Numbered from the stretch's first letter, positions 10,122-19,615 are shown. The stretch is 64,000 nt of DNA from an uncultured Eggerthellaceae bacterium (GCA_905234785.1 CAJOIP010000015.1:1-64000), one strand, 5' to 3'. Notes: generated by a model from the sequence alone, not told the origin. A program made the numbers and translations.

Positions 10122-11801
10122 ATGGCGGAGTTCATCTACGTGTTGGAAAAGGCGCGCAAGGCGCATGGCGACAAGGTCATCCTCGACGACGTGACGCTGG
10201 CGTTCTTCCCCGGGGCGAAGATCGGCGTCGTCGGCCCCAACGGCATGGGCAAGTCGACGCTGCTTAAGATCATGGCCGGCCTGGAAGAGGTCAGCAACGG
10301 CGAGGCGCGCCTAACGCCCGGCTATACCGTGGGGCTGCTGCAGCAAGAGCCTCCGCTGATGGAAGACAAAACGGTGCGCGAGAACGTGGAGGCCGCGTTC
10401 GCCGACGTCATCGCCAAGGTGAACCGCTTCAACGAGATTTCCGCCGAAATGGCAGAACCCGACGCCGACTTCGACGCGCTCATGGACGAGATGGGCAAGC
10501 TGCAAGACGCCATCGACGCCGCGAACGGTTGGGACTTGGACTCGCAGCTGTCGCAGGCCATGGACGCGCTGCAATGCCCCGACCCCGATGCGCCGGTGAA
10601 CGTGCTGTCGGGCGGCGAGCGGCGCCGCGTGGCGCTCTGCCGCTTGCTGCTGGAAGCGCCCGACCTGCTGTTGCTCGACGAGCCGACCAACCACCTCGAC
10701 GCCGAGTCGGTGCTGTGGCTCGAGCAGTTCCTTTCCACCTACCCCGGAGCCGTGTTGGCCGTCACGCACGACCGCTACTTCCTCGACAACGTGGCCGAGT
10801 GGATCTGCGAGGTCGACCGCGGCACGCTGTACCCCTACAAGGGCAACTACTCCACGTACCTGGAAACGAAGGCCGCCCGCCTGGAACTTGAAGGCGCGCA
10901 GGACAAGAAGCGCGCGAAGAAGATGAAGTCCGAGTTGGAATGGGTGCGCAGCGGCGCGAAGGCGCGGCAGGCGAAGGGCAAGGCCCGCTTGGCGGCGTAC
11001 GAGCAGATGGCGGCCGAGGCGGCGGCGCGCAAGAACGTCGACTTCTCCGAGATTCACATTCCCGCCGGCCCGCGCCTGGGCAACAAGGTGCTGGAAGCCG
11101 AGCACCTGCACAAGGCATTTGGCGACCGCGTGCTGATCGACGACCTGTCGTTTTCGCTGCCGCGCAACGGCATCGTGGGCGTCATCGGCCCGAACGGCGT
11201 GGGCAAGACGACGCTGTTCCGCATGATCGTGGGCGAAGACACCCCCACGAGCGGCACGCTGGAACTGGGCGAGACGGCCGTGCTGTCGTACGTCGACCAG
11301 AACCGTGCGGGCATCGACCCCGACAAGAGCGTGTGGGAGGTCGTGTCGGGCGGGCTCGACTTCATGCAGGTGGCTGACACCGAGGTGCCGTCGCGCGCCT
11401 ACGTGGCGGCGTACGGGTTCAAGGGAAGCGACCAGCAGAAGCCGGCCGGCGTGCTGTCCGGCGGCGAGCGCAACCGCCTGAACCTGGCGCTGACCCTGAA
11501 ACAGGGCGGTAACCTGCTGCTGCTCGACGAGCCCACGAACGACCTCGACACCGAGACGCTGGCCTCGCTCGAAGAGGCGCTGGACGAATTCTCCGGCTGC
11601 GCGGTCATCACGAGCCACGACCGCTTCTTCCTCGACCGCGTTGCCACGCACATCCTGGCGTGGGAAGGCACCGACGACAACCCCGGCAACTGGTACTGGT
11701 TCGAGGGCAACTTCGAGGCCTACCAGGAAAACCGCATCGCGCGCCTGGGCGCTGAAGCCGCCAAGCCCCACCGCCTGCACCGCAAGCTCACCCGCGACTA
11801 A
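10122..11801 (+). CDS. ettA: ABC-F ATPase, energy-dependent translational throttle EttA
   Basis: This 559-residue soluble protein carries two ABC ATPase domains. The first has Walker A GPNGMGKST (near residue 38), signature LSGGERRRV and Walker [14 protein letters not shown]. The second has GPNGVGKTT, LSGGERNRL and [13 protein letters not shown]. Between them lies the charged linker ARLELEGAQDKKRAKKMKSE that ABC-F proteins insert near the ribosomal P site. Domain spacing and linker match EttA, which gates the first elongation steps according to energy state. No membrane domain is present. It is followed after 35 bp by the nfeD gene. Confidence 0.9.
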   Translation: MAEFIYVLEKARKAHGDKVILDDVTLAFFPGAKIGVVGPNGMGKSTLLKIMAGLEEVSNGEARLTPGYTVGLLQQEPPLMEDKTVRENVEAAFADVIAKVNRFNEISAEMAEPDADFDALMDEMGKLQDAIDAANGWDLDSQLSQAMDALQCPDPDAPVNVLSGGERRRVALCRLLLEAPDLLLLDEPTNHLDAESVLWLEQFLSTYPGAVLAVTHDRYFLDNVAEWICEVDRGTLYPYKGNYSTYLETKAARLELEGAQDKKRAKKMKSELEWVRSGAKARQAKGKARLAAYEQMAAEAAARKNVDFSEIHIPAGPRLGNKVLEAEHLHKAFGDRVLIDDLSFSLPRNGIVGVIGPNGVGKTTLFRMIVGEDTPTSGTLELGETAVLSYVDQNRAGIDPDKSVWEVVSGGLDFMQVADTEVPSRAYVAAYGFKGSDQQKPAGVLSGGERNRLNLALTLKQGGNLLLLDEPTNDLDTETLASLEEALDEFSGCAVITSHDRFFLDRVATHILAWEGTDDNPGNWYWFEGNFEAYQENRIARLGAEAAKPHRLHRKLTRD

Positions 11802-11836
11802 ATGTGCGATACTCTCACTGATAGGAAGGAGCGCGC

Positions 11837-12259
11837 ATGAGCCCGTATTGGTGGTTGGCAATCGCCGCGCTGATGGCCGTCATCGAACTTGCCTCGCAGG
11901 GCCTCATCACCGTGTGGTTCGTCGCCGGCGCCGTCGTCGCGTTCGTGGCGGGAACGCTCGGCGCCGACCTCGTGGTGCAGATCGTCGTGTTCCTGGCGGT
12001 GTCGCTCGTGTGCCTGGCGCTGCTTCGGCCGCTCATCATGAAGCACCGCAAAATCGGCGAGCGTCATGAACCCACGCTCGTCGGCACGCAAGCGCTCGTC
12101 GTGGAGCCCATTGACGAGCAGGCCCAAACCGGCCGCATCGAAACGCCCGACCATATGACGTGGGTGGCGCTTTCGGCTGACGGCTCGCCCATCGAATCCG
12201 GCGCGCAGGTTCGCGTCGTCGAGCAACGCAGCATCAAAATGGTCGTGGAAAGGATCTAA
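11837..12259 (+). CDS. NfeD-family membrane protein
   Basis: This 140-residue protein has a hydrophobic N-terminal half (WWLAIAALMAVIEL, then two more segments up to about residue 66) and a C-terminal OB-fold-like region. The latter contains LVGTQALVVEPI, TWVALSADGSPIESGAQVRVVEQ, typical of NfeD proteins. NfeD proteins are usually encoded next to an SPFH/stomatin gene and probably help organise membrane microdomains. That partner starts 1 bp after the stop codon here, so the two are co-translated. The ribosome site AAGGAG precedes ATG 11837. Confidence 0.88.
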   Translation: MSPYWWLAIAALMAVIELASQGLITVWFVAGAVVAFVAGTLGADLVVQIVVFLAVSLVCLALLRPLIMKHRKIGERHEPTLVGTQALVVEPIDEQAQTGRIETPDHMTWVALSADGSPIESGAQVRVVEQRSIKMVVERI

Positions 12260-12260
12260 C

Positions 12261-13211
12261 ATGCCCATCGTCCTCATCGTCATCGTCGTACTCGTCGTCA
12301 TCGTCTGCATCACGTGCATCAAGATCGTGCCGCAGGCCGAGACCATGGTCATCGAGCGTTTGGGCTCGTACCTCACCACCTGGGGCAACGGCCTGCACTT
12401 CAAGCTGCCGTTCATCGACCGTGTCCGCGCGAAGGTGTCGCTGAAAGAGCAGGTTGCCGACTTTCCGCCGCAGCCGGTCATCACAAAGGACAACGTCACC
12501 ATGTCCATCGACTCGGTCATCTTCTACAAGGTCATGGACCCGCGCCTGTACTGCTACGGCGTGGAAAATCCCATTATGGCCATCGAGAACCTGACCGCCA
12601 CCACGCTGCGCAACATCATCGGCGATTTGGACCTCGACACCACGCTGGTCAGCCGCGACACCATCAACGCGCAGATGCGCGCCATCCTCGACGAAGCCAC
12701 CGACGCGTGGGGCATCAAGGTGAACCGCGTCGAGGTGAAGAACATCACGCCGCCGGCTGCCATCCGCGAGGCCATGGAAAAGCAGATGAAGGCCGAGCGC
12801 GAGAAGCGCGAGGCGGTGCTGTTGGCCGAAGGCCAGAAGCAAAGCGCCATCACCGTTGCCGAAGGCGAGAAGCAAGCGCAGATCCTGGCCGCCGAGGCGA
12901 AGAAGCAGATGATCATCCTGGCCGCCGAGGCCGAGAAGGAACGCCAGATCCGCGAGGCCGAAGGCGAGGCGGAAGCCATCCGCAACGTGCAGCAGGCAAC
13001 CGCCGACGGCATCCGCGCGGTGCGCGAGGCCGGCGCCGATTCCGCCGTGCTGACGCTTCAGTCGTTCGACGCGCTGAAGGTGGTGGCGAACGGCAAGGCC
13101 ACGAAGCTCATCATCCCGTCCGACATGCAGGCCCTGGCGGGCATGGCCGCGTCGTTGAAGGAAATCGTCACCGACTACAAAGACAACGAGTACGAGCCCG
13201 TCGAGAAATAA
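12261..13211 (+). CDS. SPFH/stomatin-like membrane protein (QmcA type)
   Basis: This 316-residue protein begins with one hydrophobic helix (residues 2-22, IVLIVIVVLVVIVCI). The SPFH domain follows (IVPQAETMVIERLGSYL, then VTMSIDSVIFYKVMDP and NIIGDLDLDTTL). A long Ala/Glu-rich coiled coil lies at residues about 170-250 (EKREAVLLAEGQKQSAI...). It ends with the flotillin/stomatin-like tail FDALKVVANGKATKLIIPSD. The protein should oligomerise at the cytoplasmic membrane with its NfeD neighbour, with a proposed role in membrane protein quality control. No protease gene is adjacent. A large repeat region follows. Confidence 0.9.
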   Translation: MPIVLIVIVVLVVIVCITCIKIVPQAETMVIERLGSYLTTWGNGLHFKLPFIDRVRAKVSLKEQVADFPPQPVITKDNVTMSIDSVIFYKVMDPRLYCYGVENPIMAIENLTATTLRNIIGDLDLDTTLVSRDTINAQMRAILDEATDAWGIKVNRVEVKNITPPAAIREAMEKQMKAEREKREAVLLAEGQKQSAITVAEGEKQAQILAAEAKKQMIILAAEAEKERQIREAEGEAEAIRNVQQATADGIRAVREAGADSAVLTLQSFDALKVVANGKATKLIIPSDMQALAGMAASLKEIVTDYKDNEYEPVEK

Positions 13212-13257
13212 CCGCGTAGAAACTTGTTGCGAGACAACCGCAATTGAGCTCGGCGCA

Positions 13258-13430
13258 CAACCTGAATCCTGAGCGCTCTCGGGTGCAAGACCCCGAATTT
13301 CGAACACCGCTGGGTGCAAGACCCTGAATTTCGAGCGCCGCTGGGTGCAAGACCCTGAATTTCGAGCGCCGCTGGGTGCAAAACCCCGAATCTCGAACAT
13401 CAGATGCACGAGATTGCAGGTTTTGCACCT
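13258..13430. repeat. 31-bp tandem repeat array closed by an inverted half-site (family A)
   Basis: Four 31-bp units start at 13281, 13312, 13343 and 13374, each reading gggtgcaagacccygaat followed by tcgarc. A degenerate unit precedes them at 13258-13280. The last unit pairs with an inverted half-site at 13405-13430 (tgcacgagattgcaggtttt...). There are no unique spacers, so this is not a CRISPR array. Confidence 0.75.
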
Positions 13431-13498
13431 GAATAGGGCGTATGGAAGCGGCCGGCGGAGACGTTTCCCCAGTTCGCAAGCTTCCACATACATGAACT

Positions 13499-13557
13499 GG
13501 GGTGCAAGACCCCGAATCTCGAACATCAGATGCACGAGATTGCGGGTTCTGCACCTG
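13499..13557. repeat. Family A palindrome, full copy
   Basis: The two half-sites gggtgcaagaccccgaatct and agattgcgggttctgcacct face each other around cgaacatcagatgcacg. Confidence 0.75.
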
Positions 13558-13563
13558 CCCAAT

Positions 13564-13722
13564 GCTAAACCAGCATTACCTATAGCAGGTCGATGCTGGT
13601 TTAACGTAGAGCGTACCTGCTGGTGTTCCAGATTGCGGGTTCTGCACCTGTAAGGGCGTACGCGTTGTTCTGCTCCTGAGGCGGTTAGCCTAGGTTGGGA
13701 ACGCAGATCGCGAGTCGTGCAC
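13564..13722. repeat. Hairpin plus two isolated family A half-sites
   Basis: An inverted repeat (gctaaaccagcat 13564-13576 with atgctggtttaac 13593-13605) is followed by half-sites at 13624-13650 (ccagattgcgggttctgcac) and 13697-13722 (more degenerate). The whole 13212-13833 gap contains these repeats and no gene. Confidence 0.6.
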
Positions 13723-13833
13723 CTGCAAGCGGCGTGAATTGCGGGCTAGGCGTCTGGGTTGCCCTCGTGATGGAAATGAAGATATGGAATACAGCATGAT
13801 GGGCGCATGAATCCGTCTTGATACAATTGCCAC

Positions 13834-14109
13834 ATGCTGATTGATGCGTTGACATATGCGCTCGAGCGCTCGGATGCTCTCGAAGTGTTCTGGGGCAAGC
13901 TCGACGCGGGGGAAGACGCCACGCTGGGAGTCGCGTCGTCGGCTCGCCCGTTCATGGTGGCGGCGCGGTTCGCGCATCATCCGCAGCCGACGCTCGTCGT
14001 GGTGGCGGGCGAGGAGGCTTCGCTCACGTTCGCGCGCAACCGCTACACGTACAAGAAGGGCGCAGCGACCTGCCGTTTCAGGCGAAATCCCCCAATCCGC
14101 GCCAGATAG
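13834..14109 (+). pseudogene. mfd: N-terminal fragment of Mfd, separated from the main gene by a frameshift
   Basis: The start is ATG 13834. The first 65 or so residues (MLIDALTYALERSDALEVFW..., VVVAGEEASLTFARN) look like the start of the UvrB-like domain 1a of Mfd. The frame then leaves the Mfd pattern and stops at 14109. The continuation SDLPFQAKSPNPRQIARRLQ is readable from about 14069 in the next frame. Compared with usual Mfd, roughly ten residues are also missing at the junction, so a short deletion is more likely than a simple base slip. Confidence 0.65.
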
Positions 14110-14117
14110 CGCGCCGA

Positions 14118-17100
14118 TTGCAGGCGGCCGATGCGCTGGCGTGTGGCCGCGACGTCGTGGTGGTCGCTTCTGCCCGCGCATTGCTGCGCGAGTTGCCGCC
14201 CGCTTCGGCCGGCGTGCACAAGCCGCTCGTCTTCCAGGCGGGTTACGAGCTTGCCGACATGCCCGATGCCGATGCGCTGGGCCTGGCGGAATTCGACGAC
14301 GTTCCGCACGCTTTGGAAGAGCGCGGCTACGAGAACACGGGCGAGTTGGAAGGGCCCGGCACGTTCGCCGTGAAGGGCGGCGTCATCGACGTGCACCCGG
14401 GCAATCTGGCGTACCCGGTGCGGCTCGACTTCTTCGGCGACGAGCTCGACGAGATACGCCGCATCGTGCGCTCGACCGGCCAGACCATCTCGGCCCTCGA
14501 CCAGGTGGAGATCTACCCGGTGCGCGAGTTCGCCAGCACGCCGGCCATGGTGGCGCGTGCGACGCAGGCGCTGAAGCGCCCCGCCCGCACGAACCCGGCG
14601 CTACGCGAACTGCTCGAGCAGCTGGAAGGCGGCCTGCACTTCGACGGCGCCGACGCGCTGCTTCCGTATTTGTACGACACGACGGTGACGCTCGGAGATT
14701 ACGCGGGGCGCGACGTGCTGACCTGCCTCATCGAGCCGCGCTCGCTCTTCGACGACGCCATGCACGCATCCGAGGAGCTTGAAGCGGCGGCGCACGGCAC
14801 GAACATCGGCCTTGAAGGGCTGTTCGCCGAGCCGTCCTCGCTCGATTTCGGGCATGGCCAACGGGCGACGTACCTGTCGCTCATGCGCGTCGGCGGCGCC
14901 ATCGACGAGGAGCTTCCCGTGAAGCGCGTCGAAGTGGCGGGGCACCCCGACAAGCTCTTCGGACGCCTGAAGCAGCTGACCGACCAGAACTTCACGGTCG
15001 TCTTCTCCGCTCCCAACTACCGCGCCCGCGAGGAGATGAAACTCGCCTTCGTCGAGCGCAACCTTCCCATCGAAGAGCGCCTCGACGTGTTGACGGACGA
15101 AGGGGAAAGCAAGCGGTTGAAGAAAGGCGTCGTCAACATCGTCGACGTGGAGATCCCGCTCGGCATGATCATCCCGAAGGCGAAGCTCGCGATGATCAGC
15201 GTGTCCGACACGCAGGGCGCGTCCGCCCGCAAGCCCACGCGCCACGTCGACATCACCGAGATCACGTTCCCGTACCAGCCGGGCGATTACGTCGTGCACG
15301 CAGCGCACGGCATCGGGCACTTCACGGGCCTCGTGCAGCAGGAAGTCGACGGTACGCGCCGCGATTACCTGCTCATCGAGTACGCCGAGGGCGACAAGCT
15401 GTATGTGCCGGTCGAGCAGCTCGACCGCGTCACGCGCTACGTCGGCCCCGAAGGCGGCGAGCCGCGCCTCACGCGCCTGAACACCGCCGACTGGTCGCGG
15501 GCGATGACGCGCGCCCGCAAGGCCACGAAGAAACTCGCGTTCGACCTGGTCGACGTGTATGCGCGCCGCGCGGCGGTGCAGGGCTTCCGCTTCAGCGCCG
15601 ACACGCCTTGGCAACACGAAATGGAAGACGCCTTCCCGTATCAGGAAACGCGCGACCAGCTGGCCGCCATCGCCGACGTGAAGGCCGACATGCAGTCGGG
15701 CCGTCCGATGGACCGCCTCATCTGCGGCGACGTGGGTTTCGGCAAGACCGAGGTGGCCCTGCGCGCCGCGTTCAAGGCGACGCAGGACGGCAAGCAGGTG
15801 ATGGTGCTGTGCCCCACGACCATTCTGGCGCAGCAGCACTTCACGAACTTCCGCGACCGCTGCGAGCCGTTCGGCGTGCAGGTGGAGGTGCTTTCGCGCT
15901 TCCGCACGCCGGCGCAGCAGAAAGCGGCATTGGAAGGATTCGCCGACGGCACGGTCGACATTTTGGTGGGCACGCACCGCCTGCTTTCGCGCGACGTGAA
16001 CCCGTACGATTTGGGGCTCGTCATCATCGACGAGGAGCAGCGGTTCGGCGTGGGCCACAAGGAGCAGATGAAGAACCTGCGCGAGTACATCGACGTGTTG
16101 ACGCTTTCCGCCACGCCGATTCCGCGCACGATGCAGATGTCGCTTTCGGGCGTGCGAGACATGTCGCTGATCATGACGCCGCCCGACGAGCGCCGCCCCG
16201 TGGAAGTGCACGTAGGCGAGTGGGACCCCGACCTGGTCAGCGCTGCGATCAGGCGCGAGTTGGCGCGCGGGGGCCAGGTGTACTACGTTTCCAACCGCGT
16301 GCGCTCGATCGACGATGCGGTCGCGCGCGTGCAAGAGGCCGCCGGCGAGGCGCGCGTGGGCGTGGCGCATGGGCAGATGAGCAAAGACGAGCTCGAGCGC
16401 GTGATGGAGGATTTCAGCGCCGGCGAGCTCGACGTGCTTGTGGCCACGACCATCATCGAGAGCGGCATCGACAACCCGCATACGAACACGCTGATCATCG
16501 AGGATTCGCAGCGACTCGGCCTGGCACAGATGTACCAGCTGAAAGGCCGCGTGGGGCGCTCGGCCACGCAGGCGTACGCGTACTTCATGTTCCCCGACAA
16601 CGTGCCCCTGACCGAGGAAGCCGTCGCGCGCCTGACCGCGCTGAACGAGCACCAAGACCTCGGCAGCGGCATGCGCATCGCGCTGCGCGACTTGGAAATC
16701 CGCGGCGCGGGCAGCATGCTCGGCGCCGAGCAGCACGGCAACATGAGCGCGGTTGGTTTCGACCTGTTCGCGCAGATGCTGGCCACAGCCGTGAACGCCA
16801 CGCGCGAGGGCAACCTGAAGGCGGCCGACGAGCTGCCGCCGGCGCTGTCCGACATCACGGTGAACATCCCAGGCGCTACGTACCTCCCCGAAGAGTACGT
16901 GCCCGGCGCCGACGAACGCGTCATGTGGTACCGCCGCATAGCGAGCGCCGCCGACTCGCAGCTCGTCGAGCAGATTTACACCGAGCTGCGCGAGCGGCGT
17001 CCCGACATGCCGCAGGAAGCCGAGAACCTGTTCACGAAGGCGCGCATCAAGGCATGGGCGTTCGAGCACCACGTGAACCTGGTTTCGGTCGTCGCCGGCA

Positions 17101-17288
17101 AGCTGGTGGTCGACCCCGTCGATATTTCCCGCGAGAAGATGACGCGCTTGCGCCGCTCGAAGGCCACGTGGACGCCCGAGGTGCGCAAGCTGCGCTTGCC
17201 GCTGAAGCACTTCGCCGCCGAGGACGACTCCCAGTTGATGGAAGGCATCCTCATGTTCTTGCGCGGATTGGACGAACCGGAGGAGTAG
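14118..17288 (+). CDS. mfd: Transcription-repair coupling factor Mfd (main part, 5' end frameshifted)
   Basis: The 1056-residue frame covers all of Mfd except the first ~95 residues. Mfd removes RNA polymerase stalled at DNA lesions and recruits UvrA. Seen in order: the remaining UvrB-like region (FFGDELDEIRRI), the RNA-polymerase interaction domain (PGDYVVHAAHGIGHFTGLVQ), and the RecG-like translocase. The translocase shows Walker A GDVGFGKTEVALRA, the DEEQ box IIDEEQRFGVGHKEQ, SATPIPRTMQ and GRVGRS. The TRCF C-terminal domain follows. The start codon at 14118 is only the first in this frame; true translation would begin at 13834 if the break is an assembly error. The nitrilase gene starts 2 bp after the stop. 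Confidence 0.88.
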   Translation: MQAADALACGRDVVVVASARALLRELPPASAGVHKPLVFQAGYELADMPDADALGLAEFDDVPHALEERGYENTGELEGPGTFAVKGGVIDVHPGNLAYPVRLDFFGDELDEIRRIVRSTGQTISALDQVEIYPVREFASTPAMVARATQALKRPARTNPALRELLEQLEGGLHFDGADALLPYLYDTTVTLGDYAGRDVLTCLIEPRSLFDDAMHASEELEAAAHGTNIGLEGLFAEPSSLDFGHGQRATYLSLMRVGGAIDEELPVKRVEVAGHPDKLFGRLKQLTDQNFTVVFSAPNYRAREEMKLAFVERNLPIEERLDVLTDEGESKRLKKGVVNIVDVEIPLGMIIPKAKLAMISVSDTQGASARKPTRHVDITEITFPYQPGDYVVHAAHGIGHFTGLVQQEVDGTRRDYLLIEYAEGDKLYVPVEQLDRVTRYVGPEGGEPRLTRLNTADWSRAMTRARKATKKLAFDLVDVYARRAAVQGFRFSADTPWQHEMEDAFPYQETRDQLAAIADVKADMQSGRPMDRLICGDVGFGKTEVALRAAFKATQDGKQVMVLCPTTILAQQHFTNFRDRCEPFGVQVEVLSRFRTPAQQKAALEGFADGTVDILVGTHRLLSRDVNPYDLGLVIIDEEQRFGVGHKEQMKNLREYIDVLTLSATPIPRTMQMSLSGVRDMSLIMTPPDERRPVEVHVGEWDPDLVSAAIRRELARGGQVYYVSNRVRSIDDAVARVQEAAGEARVGVAHGQMSKDELERVMEDFSAGELDVLVATTIIESGIDNPHTNTLIIEDSQRLGLAQMYQLKGRVGRSATQAYAYFMFPDNVPLTEEAVARLTALNEHQDLGSGMRIALRDLEIRGAGSMLGAEQHGNMSAVGFDLFAQMLATAVNATREGNLKAADELPPALSDITVNIPGATYLPEEYVPGADERVMWYRRIASAADSQLVEQIYTELRERRPDMPQEAENLFTKARIKAWAFEHHVNLVSVVAGKLVVDPVDISREKMTRLRRSKATWTPEVRKLRLPLKHFAAEDDSQLMEGILMFLRGLDEPEE

Positions 17289-17290
17289 TC

Positions 17291-18097
17291 ATGTTCAAAC
17301 TGGGCCTTGCGCAATGCTGCCATCCGGCCGATGGCGACGTGCTGGGAATGGTCGACGCGTGGATGGCTCGCGCGAAAGCGCGGGGCGTCGATGTGCTCGT
17401 GTTCCCCGAGTCGCTCATGACGCCGTTCGATTCGACAGCCGAAGAGTTCGCGGCCCAGGCCGAGCCGCTCGACGGGCCGTTCAGCACGGGAGTCGATGCG
17501 CTGGCGGCCAAGCATGGGCTGTGGACCATCTACACCGCCAACGAGAAGAGCGACGATACGCGCCCGTACAACACCGCCGTCGTGGTTGACGACAGCGGCG
17601 AGAAGCAAGCGGTCTACCGCAAGGTGCACCTGTTCGACACCGACTTCGTGCGCGAATCCGACAAGATGCGCCCGGGAAGCGAGCTCTTGGCGCCCGTGAA
17701 AACGCCGTTTGGCACCATCGGCGTCGGCATATGCTACGACCTGCGCTTTCCCGAATTGGCCCGTGCGGCTGCCTTGGCGGGCGCTGACGTGCTTGTGTAT
17801 CCCTCGGCGTGGGTGGACGGTCCGCGCAAGGTTTCCCAATGGAAGACGCTGCTCGCGGCGCGCGCGATTGAAAACGAGCTTTACGTGGCCGGTCTTTCGC
17901 GCTGCGACCGCGCATTCGGTGAAGCGCATCGCGACTACGCCGGCAATAGCTGCGTCTTCAGCCCTCTCGGCGACGTCGTGTCTAAAGCGAAGGGCATCGA
18001 AGAAGAGCTGCTCGTCGCCAATATCGACCTCGCCGATATCGCGAAGGCCCGCGCAGCCATGCCCGTCCTCGAGCATCGCCGTCCCGACGTGTATTAG
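17291..18097 (+). CDS. Carbon-nitrogen hydrolase (nitrilase superfamily)
   Basis: This 268-residue protein has the nitrilase Glu-Lys-Cys triad: Glu in LVFPESL (near 41), Lys in YRKVHLFD (near 112) and Cys in GVGICYDLRFPE (near 146). It hydrolyses amides of small molecules. The pattern DLRFPELAR and the ending VLEHRRPDVY are typical of the omega-amidase/deaminated-glutathione amidase group (Nit2/YafV-like), so metabolite repair is likely but not certain. It starts at ATG 17291, overlapping the GGAGGAG at the end of mfd, and is probably co-transcribed with mfd. Confidence 0.85.
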   Translation: MFKLGLAQCCHPADGDVLGMVDAWMARAKARGVDVLVFPESLMTPFDSTAEEFAAQAEPLDGPFSTGVDALAAKHGLWTIYTANEKSDDTRPYNTAVVVDDSGEKQAVYRKVHLFDTDFVRESDKMRPGSELLAPVKTPFGTIGVGICYDLRFPELARAAALAGADVLVYPSAWVDGPRKVSQWKTLLAARAIENELYVAGLSRCDRAFGEAHRDYAGNSCVFSPLGDVVSKAKGIEEELLVANIDLADIAKARAAMPVLEHRRPDVY

Positions 18098-18136
18098 GTG
18101 ATACACTGCCCATGGGCAAAAACGGTTCAGGCAAGC

Positions 18137-18200
18137 CGTAGGGGCACGCTCTGAGCGCCCGTCAACCACGGCAGGCGGGCGCTCGGAGAGCGCCCCTACG
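18137..18200. repeat. Inverted repeat, family C copy 1
   Basis: Two arms of about 25 bp (cgtaggggca...gcgcccg and cgggcgctcggagagcgccc...) flank a 14-bp centre. It resembles the copy at 49080-49203 and follows the nitrilase stop codon, so it may also end transcription. Confidence 0.65.
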
Positions 18201-18235
18201 TTTCACAGGATTCTCTGCTGATTGAAGGGAAGCAT

Positions 18236-19615
18236 ATGACCAAGAACGCCGAATACACGAACGAGTACCTCGACATCGTGAAGTCGCTCGACGGCGACAT
18301 CGCCGGCCGCGAGAACGCGTTCGCCTACATGGAGAACTCGACGGCGCTCGTGCACTACATTCAGGCCGAGTCGTCGTTCGTGCCGCGTCTGTTCGACCGC
18401 GAAACCTACGACAAGATGAAGTGGCTCGCCGAAACCTCGCATTCTATCTGCGAGAAGGTCATGCGCCGCTACCTGGACGACCCCGCGTACCGCGAGCTGT
18501 TCGACTACGACGAGCGCCTGCGCGAGCTCATCCTCATCCCGCAGCGCTACGACGCGCTGTTGCCGTTCGCGCGCTTCGACGTGTTCCTGAACGAGGACGA
18601 CCTGACGGGCGGCTTCTGCGAATGGAACGCCGACGGGTCGTCCGGCATGAACGAGGACCGCGAGCTCAACATATCGCTGGCGGCCTCGGCCACGATGCAG
18701 GAATTCGCGAAGCGCCATCAGCTGCAGACGAGCGACCTGTTCAACCCGTGGGTGGAGGAGTTCATCCGCATCTACGAGACGTTCGAGAACAAGGTGGAGC
18801 ACCCCACCTTCGCCATCGCCGACTTCATGGAGAACGCCGTGGTGGACGAGTTCCGCGTGTACGCGCGCTACTTCGGCGAGCACGGCTATCCGTGCCTGGT
18901 GGAAGACGTGCGCGACCTGAAATACGACGCTGACGCGCGCGAGCTGCGCGACAAGAAGGGTCGCAAGATCGACGCCATCTGGCGCCGCTCGGTCACGAAC
19001 GACATCCTGAACAACTGGGACGAGAGCCAGGACATGATCGCCGCCGTGCGCGACGGCGCGTGTGCGCTCATCGGCAGCTTCGCCGGGCATATCGTGCACG
19101 ACAAGCAGATCTTCGACGCCGTGTTCTGGCCCGAGACGCGCGAGATGTTGACCGAAGAGGAGCTGCGGTTGGTGGACGAGTACGTGCCGCAGACGAAGTT
19201 CCTCGACGACGCGCATATCGATCTTGACGACGTGCGAGCCAACAAGGATGCGTGGATCATCAAGCCGACCGACCAGTACGGCGCCCATGACGTGTACGCC
19301 GGCCAGATGTGGTCGCAGGAGGAATGGGAAGGCATCGTGGAGCGCTTCGCCAATGGCAAGGCCGGCGCGCCGTTCCTCGTGCAGACGTATTTGACGCCTT
19401 ATCAGACCGAGCTGCTGCCCATCTGCAACGATTTGCTTATCGCCGACGACGCCGACATCCCGCGCGAGACCGCGTTCTACAACAACATGCCGGGCCTCTA
19501 CACGTTCAACGGGAAGTTCGGCGGCGTGTTCGCGCGGTTGGGGCCCAAGCCCATCATCAGCCAGCCCATGGGCGACCTGACCAGCGCCGTCATCTGGGTC
19601 GACTGCAACCTGTAG
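18236..19615 (+). CDS. Glutathionylspermidine synthase-family ATP-grasp protein
   Basis: The 459-residue protein matches the preATP-grasp/ATP-grasp layout of the glutathionylspermidine synthase family. Seen: FCEWNADGSSGMNEDREL (near 125-145), AIWRRSVTNDIL, then IIKPTDQYGAHDVYAG, a lysine-containing ATP-grasp segment, and TYLTPYQTELLPICND. The ending FNGKFGGVFARLGPKPIIS is also family-like. Such enzymes ligate a carboxylate to an amine through an acyl phosphate. The true substrates of actinobacterial members are not established, so glutathionylspermidine synthesis should not be assumed. The start ATG 18236 has GAAGGGAA upstream. Family D repeat follows. Confidence 0.7.
   Translation: MTKNAEYTNEYLDIVKSLDGDIAGRENAFAYMENSTALVHYIQAESSFVPRLFDRETYDKMKWLAETSHSICEKVMRRYLDDPAYRELFDYDERLRELILIPQRYDALLPFARFDVFLNEDDLTGGFCEWNADGSSGMNEDRELNISLAASATMQEFAKRHQLQTSDLFNPWVEEFIRIYETFENKVEHPTFAIADFMENAVVDEFRVYARYFGEHGYPCLVEDVRDLKYDADARELRDKKGRKIDAIWRRSVTNDILNNWDESQDMIAAVRDGACALIGSFAGHIVHDKQIFDAVFWPETREMLTEEELRLVDEYVPQTKFLDDAHIDLDDVRANKDAWIIKPTDQYGAHDVYAGQMWSQEEWEGIVERFANGKAGAPFLVQTYLTPYQTELLPICNDLLIADDADIPRETAFYNNMPGLYTFNGKFGGVFARLGPKPIISQPMGDLTSAVIWVDCNL

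Noticed and set aside
13281-13404. 31-bp tandem units as a CRISPR array
   Set aside because: The units follow each other without unique spacers, are partly degenerate, and no cas gene is present.
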